A DNA stretch of 64,000 nucleotides from UBA7398 sp947491605 (lineage in GTDB: Bacteria; Actinomycetota; Actinomycetes; Nanopelagicales; Nanopelagicaceae), in the NCBI GenBank assembly GCA_947491605.1, contig CANLJW010000001.1, positions 1-64,000 of the forward strand. Direction: 5' to 3'. The notes beneath the pieces are model-generated. The model was not told the origin of the DNA and did not search any database. It saw only the letters and a list, made by a program, of their open reading frames with translations. Below, in pieces: positions 15,595 through 24,315 of this stretch. Within the stretch, counting starts at the first letter, position 1; each line of letters starts with the position of its first letter. A program made the translations under genes and the position numbers.

Positions 15595-16475
15595 TGGCTA
15601 TCTTCTTAAATAAAGAGAGCAAAGTTATTGTGCAAGGCATGACTGGTTCTGAAGGAAGTAAACACACTAAGCGAATGTTGGCTGCTGGTACAAAAATTGT
15701 TGGCGGAGTAACGCCAGGCAAAGGTGGCCAAACCGTGGATATTGATGGCACGATGTTGCCAGTTTTTAACTCAGTTTCGGAAGCAGTCGCTGCAACTGGT
15801 GCAAATGCTTCAGTAGTTTTCGTACCACCAAAGTTTGCAAAATCTGCAGTAATTGATGCAGTTGATGCAAAACTTCCGTTAGTTGTTGTGATCACTGAGG
15901 GAATTCCAGTACACGACACTGCTGCATTTTTCGCTTATGCCCAAAGTAAAGGCAGAACTCGCTTAATCGGCCCAAACTGCCCAGGCTTAATTAGCCCAGG
16001 GCTTTCTAATGTTGGAATTATTCCAGCCGACATTACTGGCCCAGGAAAAATTGGTTTAGTTTCTAAATCCGGAACCCTTACATACCAAATGATGTACGAA
16101 CTTAGAGATTTCGGATTTACCACCGCAGTTGGAATTGGTGGCGACCCAATTATCGGCACAACTCATATCGACTGCTTACGCGCATTCCAAGATGATCCAG
16201 AAACCGAAGCCATCGTGATGATTGGTGAAATCGGTGGCGATGCGGAAGAACGAGCTGCTGCATTCATCAAAGAATATGTAACTAAACCAGTCGTTGGGTA
16301 TGTCGCTGGATTTACCGCCCCAGAAGGAAAGACAATGGGCCATGCGGGAGCGATTGTCTCCGGATCATCAGGTACTGCAGCCGGAAAGAAAGATGCGTTG
16401 GAAGCCGCTGGTGTAAAAGTTGGCAAGACACCAAGTGAAACTGCAGCGATCATGCGCGCTATTTTGAAGGGCTAA
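15594..16475 (+). CDS. sucD: Succinyl-CoA synthetase (ADP-forming) alpha subunit
   Basis: The 293-residue alpha subunit binds CoA and carries the phosphorylated histidine. Visible motifs are VIVQGMTGSEGSKHTKRML at the N-terminus, PPKFAKSAVIDA, IGPNCPGLISPG, SKSGTLTYQMM, GIGGDPIIGT, and GHAGAIVSGSSGTAAGKK with the His-phosphate site. Length is normal. Start and sucC stop share one base (TAATG), typical coupling. Confidence 0.97.
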   Translation: MAIFLNKESKVIVQGMTGSEGSKHTKRMLAAGTKIVGGVTPGKGGQTVDIDGTMLPVFNSVSEAVAATGANASVVFVPPKFAKSAVIDAVDAKLPLVVVITEGIPVHDTAAFFAYAQSKGRTRLIGPNCPGLISPGLSNVGIIPADITGPGKIGLVSKSGTLTYQMMYELRDFGFTTAVGIGGDPIIGTTHIDCLRAFQDDPETEAIVMIGEIGGDAEERAAAFIKEYVTKPVVGYVAGFTAPEGKTMGHAGAIVSGSSGTAAGKKDALEAAGVKVGKTPSETAAIMRAILKG

Positions 16476-16476
16476 T

Positions 16477-17571
16477 GTGAAACGAGTTCTGTGGGTTTGC
16501 TTCCAGCAATCTCTGCGGAGCGCAACACTTTTCGGATTACCACTCGCATTCTTAGCTTTAATCGGTTGGGCTACTGCGGGAAGTGCAACTGGTCAAACTA
16601 GCGATCCGATTAAAGCAGCGCTATGGCTCTGGTTAGCCGCTCATCACATTCCATTTAATGTAACTTCGCAAAGTGGTGCTGGAACTGGATTACTAACTTA
16701 TCTTCCAATTGGTGCGATGCTATTTCCATTTCTAGCAATCCGAGTGGGGTTTCGTCGCAGCATTGAAAAAATTCAACCAACTCAGAACCACGTTCTGCGT
16801 CAGGTTATTTTTGGCTTTGCGTTTGCTTACGCAGTGATTGCAACAATCACCGCAGCAATTACAAGTAGCAGCACCATCAGAATTCATTGGTATTTAGCGT
16901 TTCCAATAGTTTTTACTTTATCTTGGCTTATTTCTTTTTTTACGACGGAACTAGAGCCTGGGAAGATAACAAATTTTTTCTGGAAAAAAACTATGCGCAC
17001 TTCGTTCGTTGGAATTTTTATTATTTGGGGGGTTGGCGCAATTGTTCTTGGCGTGTCAATCCTGCTCCATCTACCCGTAGTAAATCAATTAACCACCGTA
17101 ATTCAACCTGGAATTTTCGGCGGATTTGCTTTATTAATAATACAAATTCTCTATATCCCAAATGTCGCTTTTGCTGCAGTTGGTTATATTATCGGTGCCG
17201 GTTTTCACATTGGGAATGGTTCACTAATTCATCCGCTAATTCATAAACTCTCTGAAATCCCAGCAATACCAGTGCTCGGTGCGCTACCAGTAAATGTATT
17301 TCCAATTGCGATGCTCGGTGCACTGCTACCAATCTTTTTTGGATTTTGGGCAAGCAAATCTGGTAGTTCAAAGTACAAAATTTCATTAATCGGTTCAGTA
17401 GCGCTGTTATCAACAATAATTTCAATCCTTGCCAGTGGTGCCCTGCTCAATCGAAATCTTTCCTACATAGGACTTTCTTGGTGGCAGTTTCCATTAGTTA
17501 TGACTGGCGAGTTCGCTATCGGAGTTGGAATTACCCGTTTAATTGAAAAGCGAAAGAAAATTAATGGGTGA
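16477..17571 (+). CDS. PerM/DUF6350-like polytopic membrane protein
   Basis: A 364-residue very hydrophobic protein with roughly eight to ten predicted membrane segments and short charged loops. No catalytic motif is visible. Its place between sucD and purN matches the actinobacterial gene order in which the mycobacterial PerM (linked to cell division and persistence) and DUF6350 proteins sit, and the protein resembles that family in length and hydrophobic pattern. Family membership therefore rests mainly on synteny. The GTG start is one base after the sucD stop, and the 3' end overlaps purN by 8 bases. Confidence 0.7.
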   Translation: MKRVLWVCFQQSLRSATLFGLPLAFLALIGWATAGSATGQTSDPIKAALWLWLAAHHIPFNVTSQSGAGTGLLTYLPIGAMLFPFLAIRVGFRRSIEKIQPTQNHVLRQVIFGFAFAYAVIATITAAITSSSTIRIHWYLAFPIVFTLSWLISFFTTELEPGKITNFFWKKTMRTSFVGIFIIWGVGAIVLGVSILLHLPVVNQLTTVIQPGIFGGFALLIIQILYIPNVAFAAVGYIIGAGFHIGNGSLIHPLIHKLSEIPAIPVLGALPVNVFPIAMLGALLPIFFGFWASKSGSSKYKISLIGSVALLSTIISILASGALLNRNLSYIGLSWWQFPLVMTGEFAIGVGITRLIEKRKKING

Positions 17572-18127
17572 ACATACGATTGTCATTCTGGCTTCTGGAA
17601 GTGGCACACTGGCCCAAGCGCTAATAGATGCGGCTGAACGAAACGAATTGGATTGCGAGATTTCCGCGATAATCTCAGATAAACAATCTCAAGTTTTAGA
17701 ACGTGCTCGAAAGTATGACATTACAAACTTTTATTTGCCGCTTGCAAAAGATAGATCTGATTGGGATAGAAAGTTATTAGATCTAGTAAATAAATTGAAA
17801 CCAGATCTAGTTGTAAGCGCAGGCTTCATGCGAATTTTGTCACCAGAATTTGTTTCAAGATTTGATTGCATTAATTCGCACCCATCACTATTACCTGCAT
17901 TCCCAGGCGCACATGCAGTCCGGGATGCGTTAGCAGCCGGGGTAACCGAAACGGGATGCACCGTGCATTGGATTGATGCCGGGATAGATACTGGACCGAT
18001 TATTGGACAAATCCCAATGCCGATCTATCCAACCGATAGTGAAGAAACGCTGCACGAACGCATTAAGATTGCCGAACGAGCGCTCATTGTTGAGACCGTT
18101 TCCGCTTTGCTGGCTGATAAGCACTGA
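17564..18127 (+). CDS. purN: Phosphoribosylglycinamide formyltransferase
   Basis: PurN transfers a formyl group from 10-formyl-THF to GAR in purine synthesis. The 187-residue protein has VILASGSGTLAQALID at the N-terminus, and SAGFMRILSP followed by NSHPSLLPAFPG and GCTVHWIDAGIDTGPII, which include the catalytic Asn, His and Asp. The ATG at 17564 gives a standard N-terminus; a longer in-frame start at 17543 lies inside the upstream membrane-protein gene. purH follows after 20 bases. Confidence 0.95.
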   Translation: MGEHTIVILASGSGTLAQALIDAAERNELDCEISAIISDKQSQVLERARKYDITNFYLPLAKDRSDWDRKLLDLVNKLKPDLVVSAGFMRILSPEFVSRFDCINSHPSLLPAFPGAHAVRDALAAGVTETGCTVHWIDAGIDTGPIIGQIPMPIYPTDSEETLHERIKIAERALIVETVSALLADKH

Positions 18128-18147
18128 AGATTTAACGGGAGAATTAA

Positions 18148-19698
18148 TTGTCCACACGCAAACCAATTCGCAGAGCTCTGGTTAGCGTTTACGATAAAAC
18201 TGGTTTAATTGAATTAGGGAATGCGCTTAATAAAGCTGGCGTTCTCATACTCTCAACTGGCTCTACCGCAAAGAAATTATTAGACGCTGGGATTCCGGTT
18301 ACTCCAGTTGAGGAATATACAAATTTTCCGGAGATGTTAGATGGTCGAGTAAAAACACTTCATCCAAGAATTCATGCCGGATTATTAGCAGATCAATCAA
18401 ATAGCGATCATCTGGCCCAACTTGAAGCCGAAAATATTGAAGCATTTGATTTAGTGGTAATTAATTTGTATCCATTTACGCAAACCATTGAATCTGGTGC
18501 AGCTTTTGAAGAATGTATAGAACAGATCGATATCGGTGGACCATCAATGTTGCGTGGCGCAGCTAAGAATCACAATAGCGTGGCGGTAATTTCAGATCCT
18601 TCGCAATATCAAACTTTAGTTACCGCCCTTGACGCCGGTGGCTTCACGATTAAGGAACGCCGCCAGCTAGCGCTAGAAACTTATCGGCGGACTGGTGAAT
18701 ATGACATTGCAATTTCAGAGTGGTTATCTAAATTTACCGATTGCGAAGGCTTGCCAGAATGGACCGGTCGCGTCTGGCATAAAGTAAACGATCTTCGTTA
18801 TGGCGAAAACCCACATCAGAGCGCGGCTTTTTATCGAAGTTCAAATCGAACTATCGGTTTAGCTGCAACCGAACAATTACATGGCAAAGAAATGTCCTTT
18901 AATAACTTCACCGATGCAGATGCAGCTTGGCGTACGGCGTGGGATCAGAGCGAACCTTGCGTTGCCATAATTAAACATGCCAATCCATGTGGAGTTGCTA
19001 TCGGAGAAAACATTGCCGACGCATACGCAAAAGCCCACGCTTGTGATTCCATCTCAGCATTTGGTGGTGTAGTTGCGGCAAACCGGGAAATTTCGGTAGA
19101 AATGGCGACCGCACTTTCAGAAATCTTTACCGAAGTTGTCATCGCACCTTCATACGAGAGCGGTGCAATAGAAATTCTTTCAAAGAAACCCTCAATTCGA
19201 ATTCTAAAAGCAAGTGAATATGTGCGCCCAGAATTAGAACTCCGTCCAGTCTTAGGTGGGCTATTAATTCAAAGTACAGATGCAATTGATGCTTCAGGTG
19301 ATTCTTTTTCTAATTGGAAGCAAGTTTCTGGTGGTGAAATTTCGGATGCAATAAGAGCAGATTTAGAATTTGCTTGGCGTGCAATTCGCTCGGTAAAGAG
19401 CAATGCAATTTTGCTCGCAAAAGATGGTGCATCTGTTGGAATTGGAATGGGCCAAGTTAATCGAGTCGATTCCGCTGGGTTAGCAGTAGCGCGCGCAGGG
19501 GATCGTGTAAAAAATTCGGTTGCAGCCAGCGATGCATTTTTTCCATTTGCAGATGGTCTACAAATATTAATTGATGCTGGAGTAACAGCAGTCGTGCAAC
19601 CGGGAGGCAGTGTTCGCGATGAAGCGGTAATTGCGGCGGCAACTAAGGCCGGAATTGCAATGTTTTTCACGGGAGTTCGCCATTTCTCGCATGCCTAA
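18148..19698 (+). CDS. purH: Bifunctional AICAR formyltransferase/IMP cyclohydrolase
   Basis: PurH performs the last two steps of IMP synthesis. The 516-residue protein has the N-terminal cyclohydrolase domain (LVSVYDKTGLIELG, STGSTAKKL, GRVKTLHPRIHAGLL) and the C-terminal formyltransferase domain with the KH site in IIKHANPCGVAIG and the terminal ASDAFFPFADGLQ and QPGGSVRDEAVI motifs. The TTG start at 18148 is supported by GGGAG 6 bases upstream. It is cotranscribed with purN and supplies IMP to the guaB-guaA route further left. Confidence 0.96.
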   Translation: MSTRKPIRRALVSVYDKTGLIELGNALNKAGVLILSTGSTAKKLLDAGIPVTPVEEYTNFPEMLDGRVKTLHPRIHAGLLADQSNSDHLAQLEAENIEAFDLVVINLYPFTQTIESGAAFEECIEQIDIGGPSMLRGAAKNHNSVAVISDPSQYQTLVTALDAGGFTIKERRQLALETYRRTGEYDIAISEWLSKFTDCEGLPEWTGRVWHKVNDLRYGENPHQSAAFYRSSNRTIGLAATEQLHGKEMSFNNFTDADAAWRTAWDQSEPCVAIIKHANPCGVAIGENIADAYAKAHACDSISAFGGVVAANREISVEMATALSEIFTEVVIAPSYESGAIEILSKKPSIRILKASEYVRPELELRPVLGGLLIQSTDAIDASGDSFSNWKQVSGGEISDAIRADLEFAWRAIRSVKSNAILLAKDGASVGIGMGQVNRVDSAGLAVARAGDRVKNSVAASDAFFPFADGLQILIDAGVTAVVQPGGSVRDEAVIAAATKAGIAMFFTGVRHFSHA

Positions 19699-19704
19699 CT
19701 GCCC

Positions 19705-19710
19705 TAAGAT
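19705..19710 (+). promoter_or_regulatory. -10 box for leaderless folD transcript
   Basis: TAAGAT is followed by TGCGCT and the ATG at 19717. The same TGCGCT-ATG follows the -10 of purK at 51833. Confidence 0.55.
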
Positions 19711-19716
19711 TGCGCT

Positions 19717-20547
19717 ATGACAACTGCGAAAATTCTTGATGGCAAAGCGGTTGCCCAATTAATTAAAAGCGAATTGCAAGCACGAATTTCAGCTGCAAAA
19801 TTAACACCTGGCTTAGGTACGGTTCTAGTTGGTGATGATGCGGGTTCGCATGCATATGTAGGCGGCAAACATAGAGATTGCGCTGAAGTTGGAATCAAAT
19901 CGATTCGAATCGATTTACCTGCAACTGCCTCGGAAGCTGATGTTTTAAAGGCGATCTCAGATTTGAATAGCGCAAGCGAATGCACCGGATATATTGTGCA
20001 GTTACCGTTACCAAATGGAATCAACGCTCAAAAAGTTTTAGAAGCAATTGATCCAGATAAAGATGCCGATGGATTACACCCGCTAAATTTAGGTCGATTA
20101 GTTATGGGTGAAAAAGCTCCACTGCCTTGCACTCCTGCTGGAATTGTTGAACTGCTAAAGCGTTATGAAATTCCATTAAACGGAGCTGAAGTTGTGGTGA
20201 TTGGCCGCGGCCTAACTGTTGGTCGTCCACTTGGATTATTACTAAATCGCAAAAGTGAAAATGCAACTGTTACTTTGACACATACTGGAACGAAAGATTT
20301 AGCCGCCCATACAAAGCGCGCTGATATTGTGATTGCGGCAATCGGCAAAGCGCATTTCTTAAAAGCAGATATGGTAAAGGCTGGCGCAGTCGTATTAGAT
20401 GTTGGAATTACCCGAACTGAATCTGGTTTGCAAGGAGATGTTGATCCCACCGTCGCAAATGTTGCTTCATATATCGCACCAATGCCAGGTGGAGTTGGTC
20501 CAATGACTCGCGCTATGTTGCTACGTAACGTTGTCGAGATGGCTTAA
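19717..20547 (+). CDS. folD: Methylene-THF dehydrogenase/cyclohydrolase FolD
   Basis: FolD interconverts 5,10-methylene-THF and 10-formyl-THF and so supplies the formyl donor for PurN and PurH just upstream. The 276-residue protein has GDDAGSHAYVGGKHRDC with the catalytic Tyr and Lys, GYIVQLPLPNG, PCTPAGIVELL, the NADP-binding GRGLTVGRPLGLLL, and the C-terminal PMPGGVGPMTRAML. In the substrate motif YVxxK is seen as YVGGK. It appears to have its own leaderless promoter and overlaps the next small gene. Confidence 0.95.
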   Translation: MTTAKILDGKAVAQLIKSELQARISAAKLTPGLGTVLVGDDAGSHAYVGGKHRDCAEVGIKSIRIDLPATASEADVLKAISDLNSASECTGYIVQLPLPNGINAQKVLEAIDPDKDADGLHPLNLGRLVMGEKAPLPCTPAGIVELLKRYEIPLNGAEVVVIGRGLTVGRPLGLLLNRKSENATVTLTHTGTKDLAAHTKRADIVIAAIGKAHFLKADMVKAGAVVLDVGITRTESGLQGDVDPTVANVASYIAPMPGGVGPMTRAMLLRNVVEMA

Positions 20548-20770
20548 ATTGTTTGCCAGAATTGGATATCTCGCTGCAATAGTCGGCGTTTTAGTTGGAG
20601 CGATCGCGCAAGTTAGAGTGGGAGCGCTATTAATTGCAATTGGGCTAGCGCTAGTTTCCATTCCTAAATTCAAAGGTAATTGGTCGGTTCGTCGCATTGA
20701 TACTTTGATTCCGGCGGCCCTGATTGTGGCCCTAATTACAATCGCAATCGCGTTACCGCGTGGCAGATAG
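20531..20770 (+). CDS. Small membrane protein, DUF3017-like
   Basis: A protein of up to 79 residues with two or three hydrophobic segments (ARIGYLAAIVGVLVGAIAQV, GALLIAIGLALVSIP, and a C-terminal segment) separated by a basic loop NWSVRRIDT. DUF3017 proteins have this layout and are often found directly after folD in actinobacteria, so family assignment rests on layout plus position. Function is unknown. TTG at 20531 overlaps folD by 17 bases; a TTG at 20549 would avoid overlap. Confidence 0.6.
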   Translation: MSRWLKLFARIGYLAAIVGVLVGAIAQVRVGALLIAIGLALVSIPKFKGNWSVRRIDTLIPAALIVALITIAIALPRGR

Positions 20771-20852
20771 CGTTTTTTGCTGGTTAAGCCATGGGTAGGA
20801 TTCAGGTATTGCTTCACGAAATGTGAAGGTGCAAATTGAGAGAGGTTCTAAT

Positions 20853-21809
20853 ATGGCCAGATCCGGAAAAGTCACAGTAGTCGGAGCTGGTTTTTATGGC
20901 TCTACCACCGCGCTTCGCTTAGCAGAGTATGACGTTTTTGAAACTGTGGTTTTAACTGACATTGTTGAAGGTAAACCAGAAGGTCTTGCCCTGGATATGA
21001 ACCAATCTCGTTCAATCGAAAATTTTGAAACTAAAGTTATTGGCGCAACTACAACCGCAGATGGTGGCGGATATGAAGCTACTGCAAACTCGGATGTAGT
21101 TGTAATTACTGCAGGACTTCCGCGCAAACCAGGTATGAGCCGTATGGATTTGATTGGCGTTAATGCTGGCATCGTTCGTGGCGTTGCTGAAAACGTTGCA
21201 AAACATTCGCCGAACGCGGTAATCATCGTGGTTTCAAACCCGCTAGATGAAATGACTGCACTTGCTCAACTTGCGACTAACTTTCCAAAACATCGCGTAA
21301 TGGGACAAGCAGGAATGTTAGATACCGCAAGATTTACCCACTTTGTGGCCGAGAAGTTACAAGTTCCGGTTTCAACTGTAAAAACTTTAACTTTAGGTTC
21401 GCATGGCGAAACCATGGTGCCAGTTCCAAGTCGATGCACAGTTGATGGCAAGCCACTTTCAGATCGGCTCTCTGAAGTAGAAATTGCAGAACTTGTAGAT
21501 CGCACTCGTAATGGTGGCGCAGAAGTTGTAGCGCTTCTTAAAACTGGTTCTGCATATTACGCACCATCAGCGGCTGCAGCCCGAATGGCAAAAGCTGTGA
21601 TTGAAGATTCTGGCGCAGTCATGCCGGTCTGCGCGTGGGTAGATGGCGAATATGGGATTAGCGGTGTTTATCTAGGTGTGGAGGCTGAAATTGGCCGCAC
21701 CGGTATTAAGAAAGTTGTGGAAGGTAAGTTATCCGACACTGAAATTGCAGCGTTAAAAATTGCAGCTGAAGCTGTCCGAGCAAAACAAGCCGACGTTAAA
21801 GATTTATAA
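20853..21809 (+). CDS. mdh: Malate dehydrogenase (LDH-like type)
   Basis: Mdh oxidises malate to oxaloacetate with NAD in the TCA cycle. The 318-residue protein has the NAD loop VVGAGFYGSTTA, the substrate-loop arginines in GLPRKPGMSRMDL, SNPLDEMTALA, and the catalytic His in TLGSHGETMVP. This is the LDH-like malate dehydrogenase family rather than the cytosolic-eukaryote-like form of many actinobacteria. Start ATG at 20853 is set by AGAGAGG 7 bases upstream; a GTG 30 bases earlier is in frame but has no site. icd follows after 24 bases. Confidence 0.93.
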   Translation: MARSGKVTVVGAGFYGSTTALRLAEYDVFETVVLTDIVEGKPEGLALDMNQSRSIENFETKVIGATTTADGGGYEATANSDVVVITAGLPRKPGMSRMDLIGVNAGIVRGVAENVAKHSPNAVIIVVSNPLDEMTALAQLATNFPKHRVMGQAGMLDTARFTHFVAEKLQVPVSTVKTLTLGSHGETMVPVPSRCTVDGKPLSDRLSEVEIAELVDRTRNGGAEVVALLKTGSAYYAPSAAAARMAKAVIEDSGAVMPVCAWVDGEYGISGVYLGVEAEIGRTGIKKVVEGKLSDTEIAALKIAAEAVRAKQADVKDL

Positions 21810-21833
21810 ACGGAAATCAAAGGGAGATAGCCG

Positions 21834-23048
21834 ATGTCCAAGCTCAAAGTCGAAGGAACTATTGTTGAATTAGATGGCGATGAGATGACCAGAATTATCT
21901 GGCACTTCATTAAAGACCAGCTAATCCTCCCTTATTTAGATCTCAACATTGATTACTACGACTTGGGCATCGAACATCGTGATGCAACCGACGATCAAGT
22001 AACTATCGATAGCGCGCACGCGATTCAAAAACATGGCGTTGGCGTTAAGTGCGCAACCATCACTCCAGATGAAGCTCGAGTTGAAGAATTTGGCTTAAAG
22101 AAGATGTGGAAATCGCCTAATGGCACTGTGCGAAATATCTTAGGCGGCGTAATTTTCCGCGAACCAATTATTATCAAGAATGTACCAAGGTTAGTTCCAC
22201 ATTGGAGCAAACCAATCGTGATTGGTCGCCATGCATTTGGTGATCAATATCGGGCGACAGATTTCTTAGTACCAAGTAAAGGAAAGTTGACCGTAACGTT
22301 CACGCCAGAAGATGGTTCCAAACCGATGGAATTCAACGTATTTGATTTCCCAAGTTCTGGTATTGCAATGACAATGTACAACTTAGATAGCTCGATTCGA
22401 GATTTTGCGCGGGCGTCATTCAATTACGGCTTATCTCGGAAATACCCAGTATTTCTCTCAACAAAGAACACAATTCTTAAAGCTTATGATGGTCGCTTTA
22501 AAGATTTATTCGAAGAAATTTTTAACTCCGAGTTTAAAGCTGAATTCGATAAGCAAGGGCTTACTTATGAACACCGTTTAATTGACGACATGGTGGCAAC
22601 ATCACTTCGTTGGGAAGGTGGCTACATATGGGCTTGCAAGAATTACGACGGTGATGTGCAATCCGATACCGTCGCACAAGGTTATGGCTCACTTGGTCTA
22701 ATGACCTCAGTACTTATGACTCCAGATGGACGCACTGTCGAAGCAGAAGCAGCTCATGGAACAGTTACCCGCCATTATCGCGATCACCAAAAAGGCAAAC
22801 CAACTTCAACTAATCCAATCGCTTCGATTTTTGCTTGGACCCAAGGACTACAACACCGTGCAAAATTGGATAACACTCCAGCAGTTGGCGAATTTGCTAA
22901 GACTTTAGAGAGAGTTTGTATCGAAACTGTTGAGAGCGGGAAGATGACAAAGGACCTTGCGCTATTAATAAGTAAAGATGCGCCTTGGCAGAATACCCAA
23001 GAGTTCTTAGCCTCTATCGACGATAACCTTAAGAAAGCGATGAAATAG
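21834..23048 (+). CDS. icd: NADP-dependent isocitrate dehydrogenase (dimeric, eukaryote-like)
   Basis: The 404-residue protein oxidatively decarboxylates isocitrate to 2-oxoglutarate. It has VELDGDEMTRIIW at the N-terminus, the isocitrate-binding KSPNGTVRNILGG, the catalytic Tyr region AMTMYNL, DDMVATSLRWEGGY, and the NADP-binding AAHGTVTRHYRDHQKG. This is the homodimeric subfamily II enzyme, not the 80-kDa monomeric enzyme of many actinobacteria. GGGAG precedes the ATG. It is probably cotranscribed with mdh and converges on the sugar ABC ATPase gene, 8 bases away. Confidence 0.96.
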   Translation: MSKLKVEGTIVELDGDEMTRIIWHFIKDQLILPYLDLNIDYYDLGIEHRDATDDQVTIDSAHAIQKHGVGVKCATITPDEARVEEFGLKKMWKSPNGTVRNILGGVIFREPIIIKNVPRLVPHWSKPIVIGRHAFGDQYRATDFLVPSKGKLTVTFTPEDGSKPMEFNVFDFPSSGIAMTMYNLDSSIRDFARASFNYGLSRKYPVFLSTKNTILKAYDGRFKDLFEEIFNSEFKAEFDKQGLTYEHRLIDDMVATSLRWEGGYIWACKNYDGDVQSDTVAQGYGSLGLMTSVLMTPDGRTVEAEAAHGTVTRHYRDHQKGKPTSTNPIASIFAWTQGLQHRAKLDNTPAVGEFAKTLERVCIETVESGKMTKDLALLISKDAPWQNTQEFLASIDDNLKKAMK

Positions 23049-23056
23049 CTAGAAAA

Positions 23057-24148
23057 CTATTTCTTATCTAACCGCTCACCATCTGCAGCGCTGAATAGGT
23101 GAACTGCTGTTGGATTTGCAGCGACAGAGACAGTTGAACCTGGCTTTGGCGGATTCTTAGGATCCCAGCGAACAATTACTTGTGCGCCTTCGTCACCACT
23201 ATTTGCAAACTTAAGTGCTGGATCAACCGGCTTTCCGTAAACGTAAGCATCGGCACCAAGTTCTTCAACAACTTCGACAATTACATCGAAACCATTTGAA
23301 GTTGTTGGGGTAAAGCCTTCGGGACGGATACCAACAGTTACTGAGCTACCAGCATTTGCCGGGACGCTAAGTTCGTAATTACCAAGTTTGGCTTTGCCGC
23401 CAGATACTGGCGCGATTAACAAGTTCATTGCGGGAGATCCGATAAAGCCAGCTACGAATGCATTTGCTGGGTTGTCGTAAAGATTTCGAGGCGTATCAAC
23501 TTGCTGCAACAAGCCATCTTTCAATACTGCGACGCGATCTCCCATAGTCATAGCTTCAACTTGGTCATGTGTTACATAAACCGTGGTGATTCCAAGACGA
23601 CGTTGTAGCGCGGCAATTTGAGTACGAGTTGCAACGCGAAGTTTCGCATCAAGATTTGAAAGCGGCTCATCCATTAAGAACACTTGTGGTTCACGGACAA
23701 TCGCACGACCCATGGCAACGCGCTGGCGTTGTCCACCAGAAAGTGCTTTTGGCTTACGTTCTAAATATGGTTCTAGATCTAATAATTTTGCAGCTTCACT
23801 AACGCGACGTGCCCGTTCTTCTTTTGCAACGCCGGCAATTTTTAGCGCGAAGCCCATGTTTTCAGCAACAGTCATGTGTGGGTATAGCGCGTATGACTGG
23901 AAGACCATTGCGATGTCGCGGTCTTTTGGTGCCACGTTAGTAACGTCACGATCACCAATAAAAATTGCGCCATTATCAATTTCTTCTAATCCGGCGAGCA
24001 TGCGTAGCGATGTAGATTTTCCGCAACCAGATGGTCCGACTAAAACTAAAAACTCACCATCGTTAACAGTGAGATTTAATTTATTTACTGCTGGTGCAGT
24101 TGTTCCTGGATAGATGCGAGTTGCATCTTTAAATACGACAGATGCCAT
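23057..24148 (-). CDS. Carbohydrate ABC-transporter ATPase, UgpC/MsmK type
   Basis: The 363-residue cytoplasmic ATPase has Walker A GPSGCGKSTSLRML, Q-loop FQSYALYPHM, signature LSGGQRQRVAMGRAI, Walker B VFLMDEPLSNLD, the switch His in VTHDQ, and a C-terminal TOBE/OB regulatory domain with VGIRPEG. No permease or binding-protein gene is adjacent, so it likely serves several sugar importers encoded elsewhere, like MsmK/MsiK of other Gram-positives. The ATG at 24148 is fixed by AAGGAG 8 bases upstream on the minus strand. A hairpin and an operator-like palindrome lie in the leader. Confidence 0.92.
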   Translation of the reverse strand: MASVVFKDATRIYPGTTAPAVNKLNLTVNDGEFLVLVGPSGCGKSTSLRMLAGLEEIDNGAIFIGDRDVTNVAPKDRDIAMVFQSYALYPHMTVAENMGFALKIAGVAKEERARRVSEAAKLLDLEPYLERKPKALSGGQRQRVAMGRAIVREPQVFLMDEPLSNLDAKLRVATRTQIAALQRRLGITTVYVTHDQVEAMTMGDRVAVLKDGLLQQVDTPRNLYDNPANAFVAGFIGSPAMNLLIAPVSGGKAKLGNYELSVPANAGSSVTVGIRPEGFTPTTSNGFDVIVEVVEELGADAYVYGKPVDPALKFANSGDEGAQVIVRWDPKNPPKPGSTVSVAANPTAVHLFSAADGERLDKK

Positions 24149-24165
24149 GAGGCAAACTCCTTCTC

Positions 24166-24183
24166 CGGGCAGGTACGTGCCCG
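24166..24183 (-). promoter_or_regulatory. Hairpin in the sugar-ATPase leader
   Basis: CGGGCA and TGCCCG form a 6-bp stem with a 6-base loop, ending only 3 bases from the Shine-Dalgarno AAGGAG (24157-24162, minus strand). It could modulate ribosome access. No U-tract follows. Confidence 0.35.
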
Positions 24184-24210
24184 ACGTTCCGTTGGATGAA
24201 GGTCTAGCAG

Positions 24211-24224
24211 TGGCAACGATGCCA
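24211..24224. promoter_or_regulatory. LacI-type operator-like palindrome
   Basis: TGGCAACGATGCCA has 5-base inverted arms (TGGCA/TGCCA) and a central CG, the layout of many LacI-family operators. It lies 63 bases upstream of the sugar-ATPase start and 92 upstream of the CNNM gene. A sugar-responsive repressor site is plausible; the regulator is not in the window. Confidence 0.4.
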
Positions 24225-24302
24225 ATCACTAGGCCACATAGGCATTTGCCGCCGTGGCAGGCGAAGGTTATCGAGCGGAAGCGGGAAAAGAAAGCGCACC
24301 GT

Positions 24303-24308
24303 TACTCT
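24303..24308 (+). promoter_or_regulatory. -10 box for leaderless CNNM/CorC-like gene
   Basis: TACTCT lies 7 bases before the GTG at 24316, matching the leaderless pattern. Confidence 0.45.
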
Positions 24309-24315
24309 TAGCACC

